From Candidatus Woesearchaeota archaeon (GTDB taxonomy: Archaea; Nanobdellota; Nanobdellia; Woesearchaeales; DSVV01): a DNA stretch of 64,000 nt. Of this stretch, positions 1-9,092 are shown piece after piece (position 1 is the stretch's first letter; each line of letters opens with the position of its first letter). Where the stretch lies: contig JABJHR010000015.1 of NCBI GenBank assembly GCA_018661705.1, positions 67,525-131,524 on the forward strand, read 5' to 3'. The position numbers were made by a program, and so were the translations under genes. Under the pieces are notes generated by a model that did not search any database, was not told where the DNA came from, and saw only the letters and a program-made list of their open reading frames with translations.

Positions 1-2395
1 TTAATACATTAATCTCTGCCTTTAAACTTAAACCTTTTTCTGATTTATGTTTTCTAACAGCACCTACAATTTCTACTACTTTATCCCCTGTTTCTTCAAC
101 TAAATCATTAACAAGTTTTTCATTGTATTTTGGCCATAATGAATTATGAATAGATTCAATCTCTTTATGTTTGTCATTACTTTTACTTAATCTTGCATTT
201 TCATGGTCTTTCCAATATAATTCAAAAACAGCATCAGTAATATGTGGCATGATTGGTGCAAATAGTTTGTTTACATCTAAAAATGTATGGTACAATGTAA
301 ATTGTGCTGATTTTCTCTTATCTTCTCCTCTTTGTTCAGGATTATATAATCTGTCTTTAACAATCTCTAAATAATTATCACATAACTTTTGCCAAAAGAA
401 TTTTTCAGTCTCTTGCTTTGCTTTTGAATATTCATATTTTTCAAATGTTTCAGTACTTGATTTTATTAGTTTATGTAATTTACATAATAACCATTGATCC
501 ATATACTCTAAGTTTTCAATTTCTATATGGCCTAGTTTATAGTCTTGCAAATGCATGAGTGCAAACTTAGAAGCATTCCATAGTTTGTTAACCATTTTTT
601 TACCAGTTACTAAATCTTTTTCTTGATATGGAAGGTCTTCTCCTAACTTAGAGCCAGCTGCCCAAAATCTTAAACAATCTGCACCATATTGTTCTAGCAC
701 TGGGCGTGGTTCAACAACATTACCAATGCTTTTACTCATCTTTTTACCTTTTGGATCTAATGCCCAGCCTGAAATCATAATGTTTTTCCATGGGACTGTA
801 TTTTTATGTAAATGTGATTTAACAACTGTGTTAAATAACCAAAATGTAATTATATCATGTGCTTGTGGCCTTAAACTCATTGGATATAATTTATCATAAC
901 ATGGTTTTCCTTTCATTAATTCAATTGCTAACATTGGTGTTAATGAAGAAGTTGCCCATGTATCTAAAACATCTTTTTCTGGTCTAAATTTGTCATGACC
1001 ACAGTTTTCATTTGAACATTTTCCTTTTGGTTTGTCTGTTAATGGATCAACTGGTAATTGATCAGGCTCTGCTAATTTAACTGCTTCACATTTTTCACAA
1101 TACCAAACTGGAAATGGAACTCCAAAATGTCTTTGTCTAGAAATACACCAATCCCATTGTAATCCTTCAATCCAATTATTAAATCTATGAACCATAAATG
1201 GTGGGAACCAATTCATTTCTTTTCCCCTTGCTATAAATTCATCTTTTATTTCTAAATATTTAATAAACCATTGCTTGGAGTTTAGAATTTCAATTTCTGT
1301 GCCACATCTTTCATGAACATTTACTGGGTGAGAAATTGGTTTTTCTTTAATTAATAATTCTGCTTCTTTAAGATCTTCAATAACTTGTGCTCTTGCTTCT
1401 TTTATTTTCAATCCCTTATACCTTTCAGCAATCTCACTCATATGCCCGTCTTTAGTAATGCAAATTTTTAATGGCAGATTATGTGCTTTATACCATTCAA
1501 TATCTGTTTGATCTCCAAATGTACAACACATAACAATTCCTGTTCCTTTTTCAGGATCTGCTCTTGGATCAGGTTTTATAGGGACTAAATGATTGTATAA
1601 CGGGACACGTGCTTTTTTACCAAAGAATTTTTTATAACGTTCATCATCTGGGTCTGCAAAAACTGCAGCACACGCACTTAACATTTCAGGTCTTGTTGTA
1701 GCAATTACTAAATCTTCTTCTCCTACGACCTTTTCATCTTCTTTTTCTTCTACTTTGAATATAATATCTACAAATTTGCTGTTAATGTCTTTATCAACTA
1801 ATTCTACTTGAGCAATTGCTGTTTGACATCTAGGACACCACATTGTTGGTGCTTCTTTTTGATATTCTTTTCCATCATTGTAAAGATCAATAAAACTTTG
1901 TTGTGAAATTTTTCTAGAATGGTCATTAATAGTTGAATAATAAATATCCCAATCACAACTCATTCCTAAAATTTTCCAATCTTCAATAAATTCAGGCTTA
2001 ATTCTTTCAATTGTTTCCATACAAAGTTTAATGTATTCTGTTCTATCCATCCTTGCAGATCTAACATTATTTAGTCTTTCTACTAATCTGTCTGTTGGTA
2101 AACCATTATCATCTGTTCCAAATGGATAAAATACGTTTTTCCCAAGCATTCTTTGGAATCTGGCAACAAAATCTTCTTGAGCATAACTAAAAGCATGACC
2201 AATATGCATTTTACCAGAAACTGTTGGTGGTGGTGTGTCTATTGAATAGATTTCCCTATCTGTATCATCAGGATCAAACTTGTATGTTCCTTTATCTAAC
2301 CACTGTTTTTGTAATCTAGGTTCATCTACTTTGAAATTATAATTTTTAGGTTGTTCTTGTGCAGCTTTTTCTTGGTTTTTGTTGTCTTTAGTCAT
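1..2395 (-). CDS. valS: Valyl-tRNA synthetase (C-terminus beyond window)
   Basis: Charges tRNA-Val with valine in the cytoplasm. The minus strand reads open from an ATG at 2395 to the window edge, about 798 codons with no stop, so the C-terminal part lies outside; this is why the ORF track omits it. Class I signatures are clear: 'KMHIGHAF' near residue 62-69 and 'KKMSKSIGN' near residue 550. A Cys pair 'WCPRC' and the editing-domain stretch 'VIATTRPEMLSA' are present. The N-terminus starts with a short charged leader before the catalytic fold, as in other archaeal ValRS. It is divergent from the hydrolase gene at 2451 and shares a short AT-rich promoter spacer with it. Identification is firm. 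Confidence 0.97.
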   Translation of the reverse strand, partial: MTKDNKNQEKAAQEQPKNYNFKVDEPRLQKQWLDKGTYKFDPDDTDREIYSIDTPPPTVSGKMHIGHAFSYAQEDFVARFQRMLGKNVFYPFGTDDNGLPTDRLVERLNNVRSARMDRTEYIKLCMETIERIKPEFIEDWKILGMSCDWDIYYSTINDHSRKISQQSFIDLYNDGKEYQKEAPTMWCPRCQTAIAQVELVDKDINSKFVDIIFKVEEKEDEKVVGEEDLVIATTRPEMLSACAAVFADPDDERYKKFFGKKARVPLYNHLVPIKPDPRADPEKGTGIVMCCTFGDQTDIEWYKAHNLPLKICITKDGHMSEIAERYKGLKIKEARAQVIEDLKEAELLIKEKPISHPVNVHERCGTEIEILNSKQWFIKYLEIKDEFIARGKEMNWFPPFMVHRFNNWIEGLQWDWCISRQRHFGVPFPVWYCEKCEAVKLAEPDQLPVDPLTDKPKGKCSNENCGHDKFRPEKDVLDTWATSSLTPMLAIELMKGKPCYDKLYPMSLRPQAHDIITFWLFNTVVKSHLHKNTVPWKNIMISGWALDPKGKKMSKSIGNVVEPRPVLEQYGADCLRFWAAGSKLGEDLPYQEKDLVTGKKMVNKLWNASKFALMHLQDYKLGHIEIENLEYMDQWLLCKLHKLIKSSTETFEKYEYSKAKQETEKFFWQKLCDNYLEIVKDRLYNPEQRGEDKRKSAQFTLYHTFLDVNKLFAPIMPHITDAVFELYWKDHENARLSKSNDKHKEIESIHNSLWPKYNEKLVNDLVEETGDKVVEIVGAVRKHKSEKGLSLKAEINVL

Positions 2396-2420
2396 GATTG
2401 TATCAGATATCTTCTAAATA

Positions 2421-2429
2421 TTTATAAAT
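2421..2429 (+). promoter_or_regulatory. TATA box of the hydrolase gene
   Basis: 'tttataaat' lies about 26 bases upstream of the ATG at 2451, which would give a leaderless mRNA. This decides the start in favour of 2451 rather than the TTG or ATG 6-9 bases upstream. Confidence 0.6.
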
Positions 2430-2450
2430 CTTGTTTATTTTTTGATGTTT

Positions 2451-3233
2451 ATGGAAGAAAAAATAGAAATTAACAGCGCTGGCTATAAATTAAATGCTAT
2501 TCTAAATATCCCTGAAAAAGCTAATAAAACTGAAAAAATCCCCTTAGTTATAATTTGCCACGGATTTAGGGCCCAAATAATGAGGCCAAGTTATGTTAAT
2601 ATTGCAGCAGGTATTGCTGAGAAAGGTATTGCTTCATTAAGGTTTGATTTTTTTGGTCATGGTGCTAGCCAAGGTAAATTTGAAGATCTAACACCTGAGA
2701 TTGCTTTGCAGAATCTTAAGGATGTTTTTGAGTTTCTAATGTCTAATGATAAATTTGATTTTGTTGATAAGTCTAGGATAGCAGTCTTTGGTAGTAGCTT
2801 TGGTGGTATGATTTCATTATTATTTGCTTCTTCTTTTTATGATAAACTTAAATTTATTATCTTGAAAGCGCCAGTAAGTAATTTTAAGGATTTTTGGAAT
2901 AGTAAATTTGATGTTCAAAAGTGGAAAAATGATGGCTTTATTATGCATTCAAGTTTTAATAAACCTACTTTAAGATTGAATTATAGCTTTTATGAAACTG
3001 GGGCAAGTTTTGATGTGTATAAAATGGCTGAAAAGATAAAATGTGGTGTTTATGTTATTCATGGCACAGGCGATAAAATTGTTCCAATTGAACAGAGTGA
3101 GGAATTAATTGAACATTTACATTCAGAGAAAGAATTAAATATTGTTAAAGGTGCTGATCATTTGTTTTCTGATCCAGAGCATAAAAAATACTTGTTATCA
3201 TGGCTTCTTGATAAGGTTGCTGAAAAGATATAA
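2451..3233 (+). CDS. Alpha/beta hydrolase (serine esterase/aminopeptidase-like)
   Basis: Alpha/beta-hydrolase fold enzyme of the small soluble type that cleaves ester or peptide-like bonds; the substrate cannot be told. The nucleophile elbow 'GSSFGG' sits near residue 114-119, an oxyanion-side 'CHGF' near 36-39, the acid in 'HGTGDKIVP' and the catalytic His in 'GADHLF' near the C-terminus, so a complete Ser-Asp-His triad is visible. There is no signal peptide. The ORF track starts at 2442 with a TTG, but the TATA box position favours the ATG at 2451. It is followed by rfcL with its own promoter. Alternatives within the superfamily (BAAT-like, S33-like) cannot be separated by eye. Confidence 0.85.
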   Translation: MEEKIEINSAGYKLNAILNIPEKANKTEKIPLVIICHGFRAQIMRPSYVNIAAGIAEKGIASLRFDFFGHGASQGKFEDLTPEIALQNLKDVFEFLMSNDKFDFVDKSRIAVFGSSFGGMISLLFASSFYDKLKFIILKAPVSNFKDFWNSKFDVQKWKNDGFIMHSSFNKPTLRLNYSFYETGASFDVYKMAEKIKCGVYVIHGTGDKIVPIEQSEELIEHLHSEKELNIVKGADHLFSDPEHKKYLLSWLLDKVAEKI

Positions 3234-3278
3234 TCAACATCAACAAACTTAATAAACAATGCGATATTCCATATTTCT

Positions 3279-4499
3279 ATGAGAAATAATGTAATGGTGC
3301 CTTGGATTAGGAAATATTTACCTAAAACAACTAAGGATATAATTGGTCAATCTAGTTCTATAACGCATATGAAGAATTTCATTAAGAATTTTAAGCAATT
3401 AAAGAAAAAAGCATTGTTAATCTATGGGCCAAGTGGTTCTGGTAAAACATCTTCTGTTTATGCAATCTCTAATGAGATGAACTTAGAGATTCTAGAGGTT
3501 AATGCAAGTGATTTTAGAAATAAAGACCTTATTGATAAAACAATTGGTCAATCTTCAAAACAACAAAGTTTGTTTATGAAAGAGAAATTAATTTTAGTAG
3601 ATGAAGTTGACGGGCTTAGTGGAACAAAAGATAGAGGGGGGATACAAGCAATTGCTAAGATTATTCAAAATACCAGTTTTCCAATTATTTGCACTGCTAC
3701 AAACCCTTATGAACAAAAATTAAGTGGGCTAAGAAGCAAATGTGAACTAGTTGGGCTAAATGAATTAACTTATTTGAATATTTTTGAGAAATTAAAAGAA
3801 ATTTGTGAAAAAGAAAAAGTTAAGTTTGAGGAAATTGATTTAAAATCCTTGTCTAGAAGGGCAGCAGGTGATTTAAGAGCTGCAATTAATGATTTACAAA
3901 GTCTTGTTAGTGATGGTGAACTAAAAAAAGAAGATGTTCGAGAACTAAGTGAGAGAGATAAAACAGAAACAATCATTGATGCACTTGTTCGTGTGTTTAA
4001 AATTAAAGATGCAAAGGTTGCTTCAGCTGCGTTTGATAATGTTGATGAAGATTTTGATCAACGTTTTTTATGGCTAGATGCAAATTTGCCTAAAGAATAT
4101 ACTAGGCCAGAAGATTTAGTAAGGGCATATGATGCATTAAGTAAAGCAGATGTTTATAGGGGTAGGATTAGAAGATGGCAACACTGGAGATTTTTAGTTT
4201 ATGTTAATTGTTTGTTAACTGCAGGTGTTGCAACTGCTAAAGATGGAAAATATAAAGAATTTGTTAAGTATGCCCCAACTATGAGATTATTAAAGATTTG
4301 GCAAGCTAACATGAAATATCAGAAAAGGAAAGCAATTGCAGCTAAAATAGCAGAGAAAACACATTCATCTGTTAAGGATGCTATTAAGAATACATTACCT
4401 TATATGCAAGTAATGATGCAAAAGGATAAGGGAATGAAAACTAATTTAGCAGAATTCTTTGATTTAGATAAGGAAGAAGTGGCTTGGATGGTTAAGTAA
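3279..4499 (+). CDS. rfcL: Replication factor C large subunit
   Basis: Clamp-loader AAA+ ATPase that, with the small subunit, loads PCNA onto primed DNA. N-terminus reads 'VPWIRKYLPK', the usual RfcL opening (normally W-x-E-K-Y-x-P). Walker A 'GPSGSGKTSS' is at residues 50-59 and Walker B 'LILVDEVDG' near 104-112. A C-terminal helical collar follows to residue 406, a normal length apart from a short PCNA-binding tail that I cannot identify. The start could equally be the ATG at 3294, which places the conserved VPW right at the N-terminus. rfcS is not in the window. Confidence 0.95.
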   Translation: MRNNVMVPWIRKYLPKTTKDIIGQSSSITHMKNFIKNFKQLKKKALLIYGPSGSGKTSSVYAISNEMNLEILEVNASDFRNKDLIDKTIGQSSKQQSLFMKEKLILVDEVDGLSGTKDRGGIQAIAKIIQNTSFPIICTATNPYEQKLSGLRSKCELVGLNELTYLNIFEKLKEICEKEKVKFEEIDLKSLSRRAAGDLRAAINDLQSLVSDGELKKEDVRELSERDKTETIIDALVRVFKIKDAKVASAAFDNVDEDFDQRFLWLDANLPKEYTRPEDLVRAYDALSKADVYRGRIRRWQHWRFLVYVNCLLTAGVATAKDGKYKEFVKYAPTMRLLKIWQANMKYQKRKAIAAKIAEKTHSSVKDAIKNTLPYMQVMMQKDKGMKTNLAEFFDLDKEEVAWMVK

Positions 4500-4572
4500 A
4501 GTAAGAAGTTTGAAGTAATAAGTGGGAAGTGGGTTGGCTGTTGTTTGGTTGTGCGTTTGTGTGTATAAATCT

Positions 4573-4604
4573 AACATTTTCTTTTAAAAATGTAAAATAA
4601 TTTA
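4573..4604 (+). terminator. Overlapping AT-rich hairpins downstream of rfcL
   Basis: 'ACATTTT' pairs with 'AAAAATGT', and the right arm can alternatively pair in 'ATGTAAA..TTTACAT'. It sits between rfcL and the TATA box of the next gene; a weak terminator or antitermination switch is possible. Speculative. Confidence 0.3.
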
Positions 4605-4610
4605 CATTAG

Positions 4611-4653
4611 GGTTATATAATAACTGTGTCTATAGTATATGTATCCTAGATAG
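4611..4653 (+). promoter_or_regulatory. Promoter and leader motif shared with the lysW leader
   Basis: TATA-like 'ggttatataat' is followed about 25 bases later, near the expected transcription start, by 'TGTATCCTAGATAG' (4640-4653). The same 14-mer occurs on the minus strand at 14360-14347 upstream of lysW, in the same orientation relative to the gene. This suggests shared regulation. Confidence 0.45.
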
Positions 4654-4707
4654 AAGAGGCTATATTAAAGAGATCATAGTTAATGAAGAAGAACGGAGGA
4701 TAGAAAA

Positions 4708-5172
4708 ATGGATGTTCATAAAATTCCAAGAGGAACTTCAGAAGGTGGTGCTGCTTTACATGAGGGCGATGATGTTGGATATATTGGTCCTTTACCAGAA
4801 GTAGGAACTTATGGTTGTTTAGTAAGGGTCCAAACTGATGAAGGAACTACTTATGCATATAAAACAATTTCACTTGAAGGCGAAGTTGCATTAGATGTTG
4901 CAAATGGCGGTTTACCTGAAACAGTAAGAAAAGCTCTTGAAGGAGATCTAGTTCCAGGTACTGGATTGTACATGAAACTTGGTTCTGGTGATGGATTACA
5001 TGCTGATCATTTAAAATATACTGCAAGGCATCTTAATAATGGTGGTGCACGTTCAGATACAGAAGTTGATGCTATGTTTAGAACTGCAAGGGATCCAATT
5101 GATGCTGTTGTAGCTTTAACATCAACTACTAGAGAATCAAAGTTATATGGGACAACTGTATGTAACTTTTAA
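4708..5172 (+). CDS. Hypothetical soluble protein, 154 aa
   Basis: I do not recognise this family. The protein has no signal peptide, membrane segment or metal-binding Cys cluster; it is rich in Gly, Asp and Thr. Translation signals are good: 'ggagg' 9 bases before the ATG, and a TATA box about 90 bases upstream giving a leader of about 65 bases. The leader carries a 14-base motif also found in the lysW operon leader, and the gene is convergent with the end of that operon (lysJ), so a link with amino-acid metabolism is possible but unproven. Codon use resembles its neighbours. Confidence 0.75.
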   Translation: MDVHKIPRGTSEGGAALHEGDDVGYIGPLPEVGTYGCLVRVQTDEGTTYAYKTISLEGEVALDVANGGLPETVRKALEGDLVPGTGLYMKLGSGDGLHADHLKYTARHLNNGGARSDTEVDAMFRTARDPIDAVVALTSTTRESKLYGTTVCNF

Positions 5173-5209
5173 CCATTATCACCTCTTTTTTCTTTTTTTA
5201 ATTTTATAA

Positions 5210-6409
5210 CTAATTATAACTTAAAACTTTAACAATTTTCTCAATAACAATATCCAATTCTTCATTACTAATAGTTAAAGGTGGTAGTAATCTTAAGACT
5301 GTTGGGCCTGCCGGCATGCAAACTATTCCATCATCCATTAAGTTTAAGATGTGTGGTTGAGATTTTTCTTTTAATTCTATACCTATCATTAAGCCAAGCT
5401 GTCTTATCTCTCTGATTTTAGTTATGCCGGCTTCTTCTATTTGTTTATTGAAATTTTCAACAAAGTAATTACCTTTTTCCTCTGCTTGTTTTGCTAGATC
5501 TTCTTCTAACATAAACTTAATTGCAGCATTTGCTGCAGCACAAGCTAAAGGATTGCCACCAAAAGTTGTTCCATGTCTACCTAAAGGAATTTCTACTTTA
5601 TCAGAACATAAAACAGCACCCATTGGAAAACCACCGGCTATTGATTTTGCTAAACACATTATGTCTGGTTGTAAATTAAAGTTTTCACAAGCAAACATCT
5701 TACCAGTTCTACAAAAACCTGTTTGTACTTCATCAATTATTAGCAAAATATTATTTTCATCGCAGAGTTTTCTAACTTCTGCAAAATACTCCTCGGTACC
5801 AATATTAACTCCGCCTTCACCTTGAATAACTTCTAGGATAATGCCTGCTGTTTTTCCATTGCTTTCTTCTACTCTCTGTCTTAACTTTTCAATGTTATTG
5901 AAAGGAACAAAACTAAAGCCAGGAACTAAAGGTTGGAAATCTTTTCTATACTTTGGATTAAATGTGGCACTTAATGCTCCCATACTTCTGCCATGGAAAC
6001 TACGCATTGCACAAATAAATTCAGTTTTCTCTTCTCCAAATTTAGTTTTAGCAGTGAATCTAGTAAACTTAAGTGCAGCTTCAACTGCTTCTGTCCCTGA
6101 ATTACATAAAAATGCTTTTGTTAAATTAGCAGGGGCTATATTTATTAATTTCTCAAGCAATAATGCTCTTGTATCATTATAAAAAACACCTGTGCACGTT
6201 ATTAACTTGCTGGCTTGTTCATTAATTGCTGCAATAACTTTTTCATTACAATGGCCAATGTTTGCAGACCCATGACCGCCAACGCAATCAATAAATTCTC
6301 TTCCTTCATTATCCCAAATTTTAGCATTCTTACCTTTAACAATAACTAAATCTCTCTTAGGATAAACATCAAATTCATATTTTGTTTCTAATTCTTTGTA
6401 TTTTGTCAT
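5210..6409 (-). CDS. lysJ: [LysW]-aminoadipate/glutamate semialdehyde aminotransferase
   Basis: PLP-dependent class III aminotransferase of the ArgD/LysJ family, 399 residues. It transfers an amino group from glutamate to LysW-bound aminoadipate semialdehyde, giving LysW-lysine. PLP-binding features are visible: 'CNSGTEAVEAALK' near residue 102-115, 'LLIIDEVQTGFCRTG' near 220-235 and the Schiff-base Lys in 'LAKSIAGGFPMG'. The start ATG follows 'gaaggtaac'. The assignment as LysJ rather than ArgD rests on the surrounding lysW/X/Y/Z genes. It is the last gene of the operon, separated from lysZ by 162 bases that contain structured repeat copy A, so it may be partly uncoupled. Confidence 0.9.
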   Translation of the reverse strand: MTKYKELETKYEFDVYPKRDLVIVKGKNAKIWDNEGREFIDCVGGHGSANIGHCNEKVIAAINEQASKLITCTGVFYNDTRALLLEKLINIAPANLTKAFLCNSGTEAVEAALKFTRFTAKTKFGEEKTEFICAMRSFHGRSMGALSATFNPKYRKDFQPLVPGFSFVPFNNIEKLRQRVEESNGKTAGIILEVIQGEGGVNIGTEEYFAEVRKLCDENNILLIIDEVQTGFCRTGKMFACENFNLQPDIMCLAKSIAGGFPMGAVLCSDKVEIPLGRHGTTFGGNPLACAAANAAIKFMLEEDLAKQAEEKGNYFVENFNKQIEEAGITKIREIRQLGLMIGIELKEKSQPHILNLMDDGIVCMPAGPTVLRLLPPLTISNEELDIVIEKIVKVLSYN

Positions 6410-6453
6410 TTTGTTACCTTCTTTTCTTTTTTTATGTTGTTTAAGATGAATTC

Positions 6454-6550
6454 AATAACAATAATCTTGACGGCGCTCACGGACTTTTGCTGCGCAAAAA
6501 TCCTATTCACCTCACTTTGTTCGGTTCATCAGCGCGTCATTATTGTTATT
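6454..6550 (+). repeat. Structured intergenic repeat SIR-1, copy A
   Basis: Perfect 12-bp outer arms AATAACAATAAT / ATTATTGTTATT enclose an inner closing helix GCGCT/AGCGC, a hairpin GGA(C)TTTTTGC-like arm closed by GCAAAAATCC, a linker TATTC and a small ACC..GGT hairpin. It has the same architecture as five other copies (B-F). It lies inside the lysine operon, between lysZ and lysJ. Confidence 0.8.
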
Positions 6551-6571
6551 TAGTTTTTTCTTTTTGTGTGT

Positions 6572-7372
6572 CTATGAAATAATTGTACCTTTTCCACTCA
6601 AAGCATCTTTAATTGGATGTTCTGTTCTTCCATCACTTATTATTACTATGCTAGCACCGTCTTCAAACAATTTTCTTAATGCTAACATCTTTCTTTTCAT
6701 TCTACCTTCTACTTGTTCTTCTCTTTCTGCTAATTCTTGTCTTGACATTTTACTAACAAGTGTACTTGGATCATCTTTATTTTCTAAATAACCAGGTGCT
6801 TCAATTAATTGTATGATTTTGTCAGCGTGAAATGTTGCCTCTAACACATTAATGATATCATCATTCTCTGAGTTAATTGCAAAATTGTTTTCATCAATAA
6901 TTGGAATGCACAAAACAGGAGTATATCCATTATTTAACAATAAATCTAACAATTCTTTGTTAATTTCCTTAGGTTTTCCTGAAAAATCTCTGAGCAACAT
7001 TAACTTTTCTCCTTGCTTTGTTTTTATTCCTCGATTTCTTCTACCTTGGATTGCTTTTCCATCTATTCCTGATAAACCAACTGCATTAATTCCATTTTGT
7101 TGGCATAATTCTACTATTCTTTTATTTCTTAAGCCAGCATAAGCCATCATTTGCAAATCTATTAGTTTCTCGTCTGAAAATACACTAGAATAACCAGAGA
7201 CAGATTTAATTATTCTTTTTTCTACTCCCAACTCAGTAGCTAACTGGTCACGAGCAGCGTTTGCTCCATGGACTATGATAAACTGTTCTCCATTATTTTT
7301 TAATTCAACAAGATCTGCAATAACCCCTTGTGTGTTTATTCCAGCTCCTCCTCCAATTTTTATTATTAACAT
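6572..7372 (-). CDS. lysZ: [LysW]-aminoadipate/glutamate kinase
   Basis: Amino-acid kinase family enzyme that phosphorylates the side-chain carboxylate of LysW-linked aminoadipate (or glutamate). 266 residues, typical length. N-terminal phosphate loop 'IIKIGGGAG', substrate region 'IIVHGANAARDQLATELG', and the C-terminal 'IISDGRTEHPI' with basic residues fit the LysZ branch, which has a positively charged surface for acidic LysW, rather than N-acetylglutamate kinase. It lies 16 bases downstream of the amidotransferase-like gene, so it is co-transcribed with it. Confidence 0.92.
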   Translation of the reverse strand: MLIIKIGGGAGINTQGVIADLVELKNNGEQFIIVHGANAARDQLATELGVEKRIIKSVSGYSSVFSDEKLIDLQMMAYAGLRNKRIVELCQQNGINAVGLSGIDGKAIQGRRNRGIKTKQGEKLMLLRDFSGKPKEINKELLDLLLNNGYTPVLCIPIIDENNFAINSENDDIINVLEATFHADKIIQLIEAPGYLENKDDPSTLVSKMSRQELAEREEQVEGRMKRKMLALRKLFEDGASIVIISDGRTEHPIKDALSGKGTIIS

Positions 7373-7388
7373 TTTTCTTTTCTCCTTT

Positions 7389-8039
7389 TCAAAATTGTTT
7401 TATTGTATTGTTTTCTATCTTTGTCCATCCTTCTTCGTTTTGGTATGAGTCTGAACAAATAATAATCCCATTTTCATTTTCTTTGTAATGCATTGTAAAA
7501 TAATCTTCATCTTCATTAAACATTGTGCTGAGATAAATATTATTTGTTTCTTTATCAACAATAATTATATTCATTGACTTAATATATCTTGATCTATTTT
7601 TAATTATTTCAACACTTTTTTGTAATGCTTCTAACATATTTGCAGCACTACCTTGTTCCATTCTTCTAATAAAGTTAAATATTTTCTCTGCTCCAATTCT
7701 TCCTTCTACATTTAATTTAACTCCATGCAATTCTCCATTAAATATGAAAATATACTTGTCGTCTTCAAATGGCATATTATTCTCTATTACAATGCCTTCA
7801 TCTTTGAAAGCACTTCTTGCATGACCAATTAAAAGATTAGTTGTGTTAAATTGTTCAAGGTTGTCTTCCCAAATTGGTTGAATGTTTCTGTATGTATTCC
7901 ACTTCCCATTGTTTAAATAACTACAACCCCATCCGTGGCCTTGAAATTCTTTACTGTTTTTTGAAATATCAGCAAAGCTAGACAAATGTTTGCTAATTTT
8001 AAATTCATTCTCTGTTCTTACTAACAATAATCTACACAT
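7389..8039 (-). CDS. Class II glutamine amidotransferase-like (Ntn) hydrolase in the lysine operon
   Basis: Ntn-hydrolase of the YafJ/EgtC-like class II amidotransferase group, 216 residues. The protein begins Met-Cys-Arg, so Cys2 becomes the catalytic N-terminal nucleophile after Met removal. Other glutaminase-site elements are visible: 'GHGWG' near residue 34-38, 'GHARSA' near 72-77 (binding Arg) and 'FNGELHG' near 99-105 (oxyanion Asn-Gly). There is no synthetase domain, so it is a stand-alone amidase. It sits tightly between lysY (15 bases) and lysZ (16 bases). Relatives such as EgtC hydrolyse gamma-glutamyl amide bonds, the same bond type that joins lysine to the C-terminal Glu of LysW. 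Its role here is therefore an inference: release of lysine from LysW, or supply of ammonia. Confidence 0.85.
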   Translation of the reverse strand: MCRLLLVRTENEFKISKHLSSFADISKNSKEFQGHGWGCSYLNNGKWNTYRNIQPIWEDNLEQFNTTNLLIGHARSAFKDEGIVIENNMPFEDDKYIFIFNGELHGVKLNVEGRIGAEKIFNFIRRMEQGSAANMLEALQKSVEIIKNRSRYIKSMNIIIVDKETNNIYLSTMFNEDEDYFTMHYKENENGIIICSDSYQNEEGWTKIENNTIKQF

Positions 8040-8054
8040 TTTTACCTTAACCTT

Positions 8055-9092
8055 TTATATTGGATGTAATCCTGTAAATCCTAGTCCTGCTGTTTCCTCA
8101 AAACCATTTGCAACATTCATTGCATGAACAGCCTGACCTGCTGCTCCTTTCATTAAATTATCAATTGCTCCAATTACAACTAATCTTCTTGTGTTTGGAT
8201 CTAATTCAAACCCAATATCACAAAAGTTTGTTCCTGCAAGTATTTTAGGTTCTGGATATCTGTAAATACCGCTTCTTTCCTTTACAATTCTAATGAATGG
8301 TTCTTCTCCATATTCTTTCCTGTAAGTTTTCCAAACATCTAACTCTGTTACACCTTCTTTTAGGAAAACATGGGCAGTCATTAAAATACCACGAACCATT
8401 TCAATTGTAGTTGCAGAAAATTCAATTGGATTACCAAGCTCTTGTATCATCTCCGCAGTATGTCTATGTCGTGTTGGTTTATATGAACGAACACAACCAC
8501 TTCTTTCTGGGTGGTGAGAAGCATCACTAGCTTTATTGCCTGCTTCTGAACTTCCACATTTAGCTTCTGCAATTACTGGCTTGCTTAGATCAACTAAATC
8601 ATTTTTGAATAAAGGCCATAATGGTAATATTGTAGATGTAGCATTACAACCGGCACTACTAATTAATTTAGCGCTTTTCATTTCTTCTCTGTGCAACTCC
8701 ACTATACCATATACAAATTCATTCAGTAATTCAGGATTTGGATGTTCTAAATCATACCATCTTTTGTAATCTTCTGCTGTCTTTAATCTAAAATCTCCTG
8801 AAAGATCAATTATTCTATCTGCAAGAGCTCTGAAGTTTTCAATATTGTTCATTAACTTTGCATGTGGTAATGCTGTAAACAATAAATCTACTTTTTCAAG
8901 ATCATTAACACTACTAAATTTAAGAGTTGTTTGCTTTCTTAAATTAGGATGTACAATAGTAACTGGTTTTCCTGCAAACCTTTCTGAAGTTACTTGGTGT
9001 AATTCTACATTTGGGTGTTGAAGCAATAATCTAAGTAAATCTCCACCTGCATAACCACTTGCCCCTACTATGCTAACTTTTATTTTATTCAT
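8055..9092 (-). CDS. lysY: [LysW]-aminoadipyl/glutamyl 6-phosphate reductase
   Basis: NADPH-dependent reductase of the ArgC/LysY family that turns LysW-aminoadipyl phosphate into the semialdehyde. N-terminal Rossmann motif '[17 protein letters not shown]'; catalytic Cys in '[12 protein letters not shown]' near residue 147; '[11 protein letters not shown]' is the family's substrate region. The ORF track starts at 9122, but the ATG at 9092, preceded by 'aggtgaac', gives the normal N-terminus '[10 protein letters not shown]' and overlaps the lysX stop by 8 bases, a typical coupled arrangement. Confidence 0.93.
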   Translation of the reverse strand: MNKIKVSIVGASGYAGGDLLRLLLQHPNVELHQVTSERFAGKPVTIVHPNLRKQTTLKFSSVNDLEKVDLLFTALPHAKLMNNIENFRALADRIIDLSGDFRLKTAEDYKRWYDLEHPNPELLNEFVYGIVELHREEMKSAKLISSAGCNATSTILPLWPLFKNDLVDLSKPVIAEAKCGSSEAGNKASDASHHPERSGCVRSYKPTRHRHTAEMIQELGNPIEFSATTIEMVRGILMTAHVFLKEGVTELDVWKTYRKEYGEEPFIRIVKERSGIYRYPEPKILAGTNFCDIGFELDPNTRRLVVIGAIDNLMKGAAGQAVHAMNVANGFEETAGLGFTGLHPI

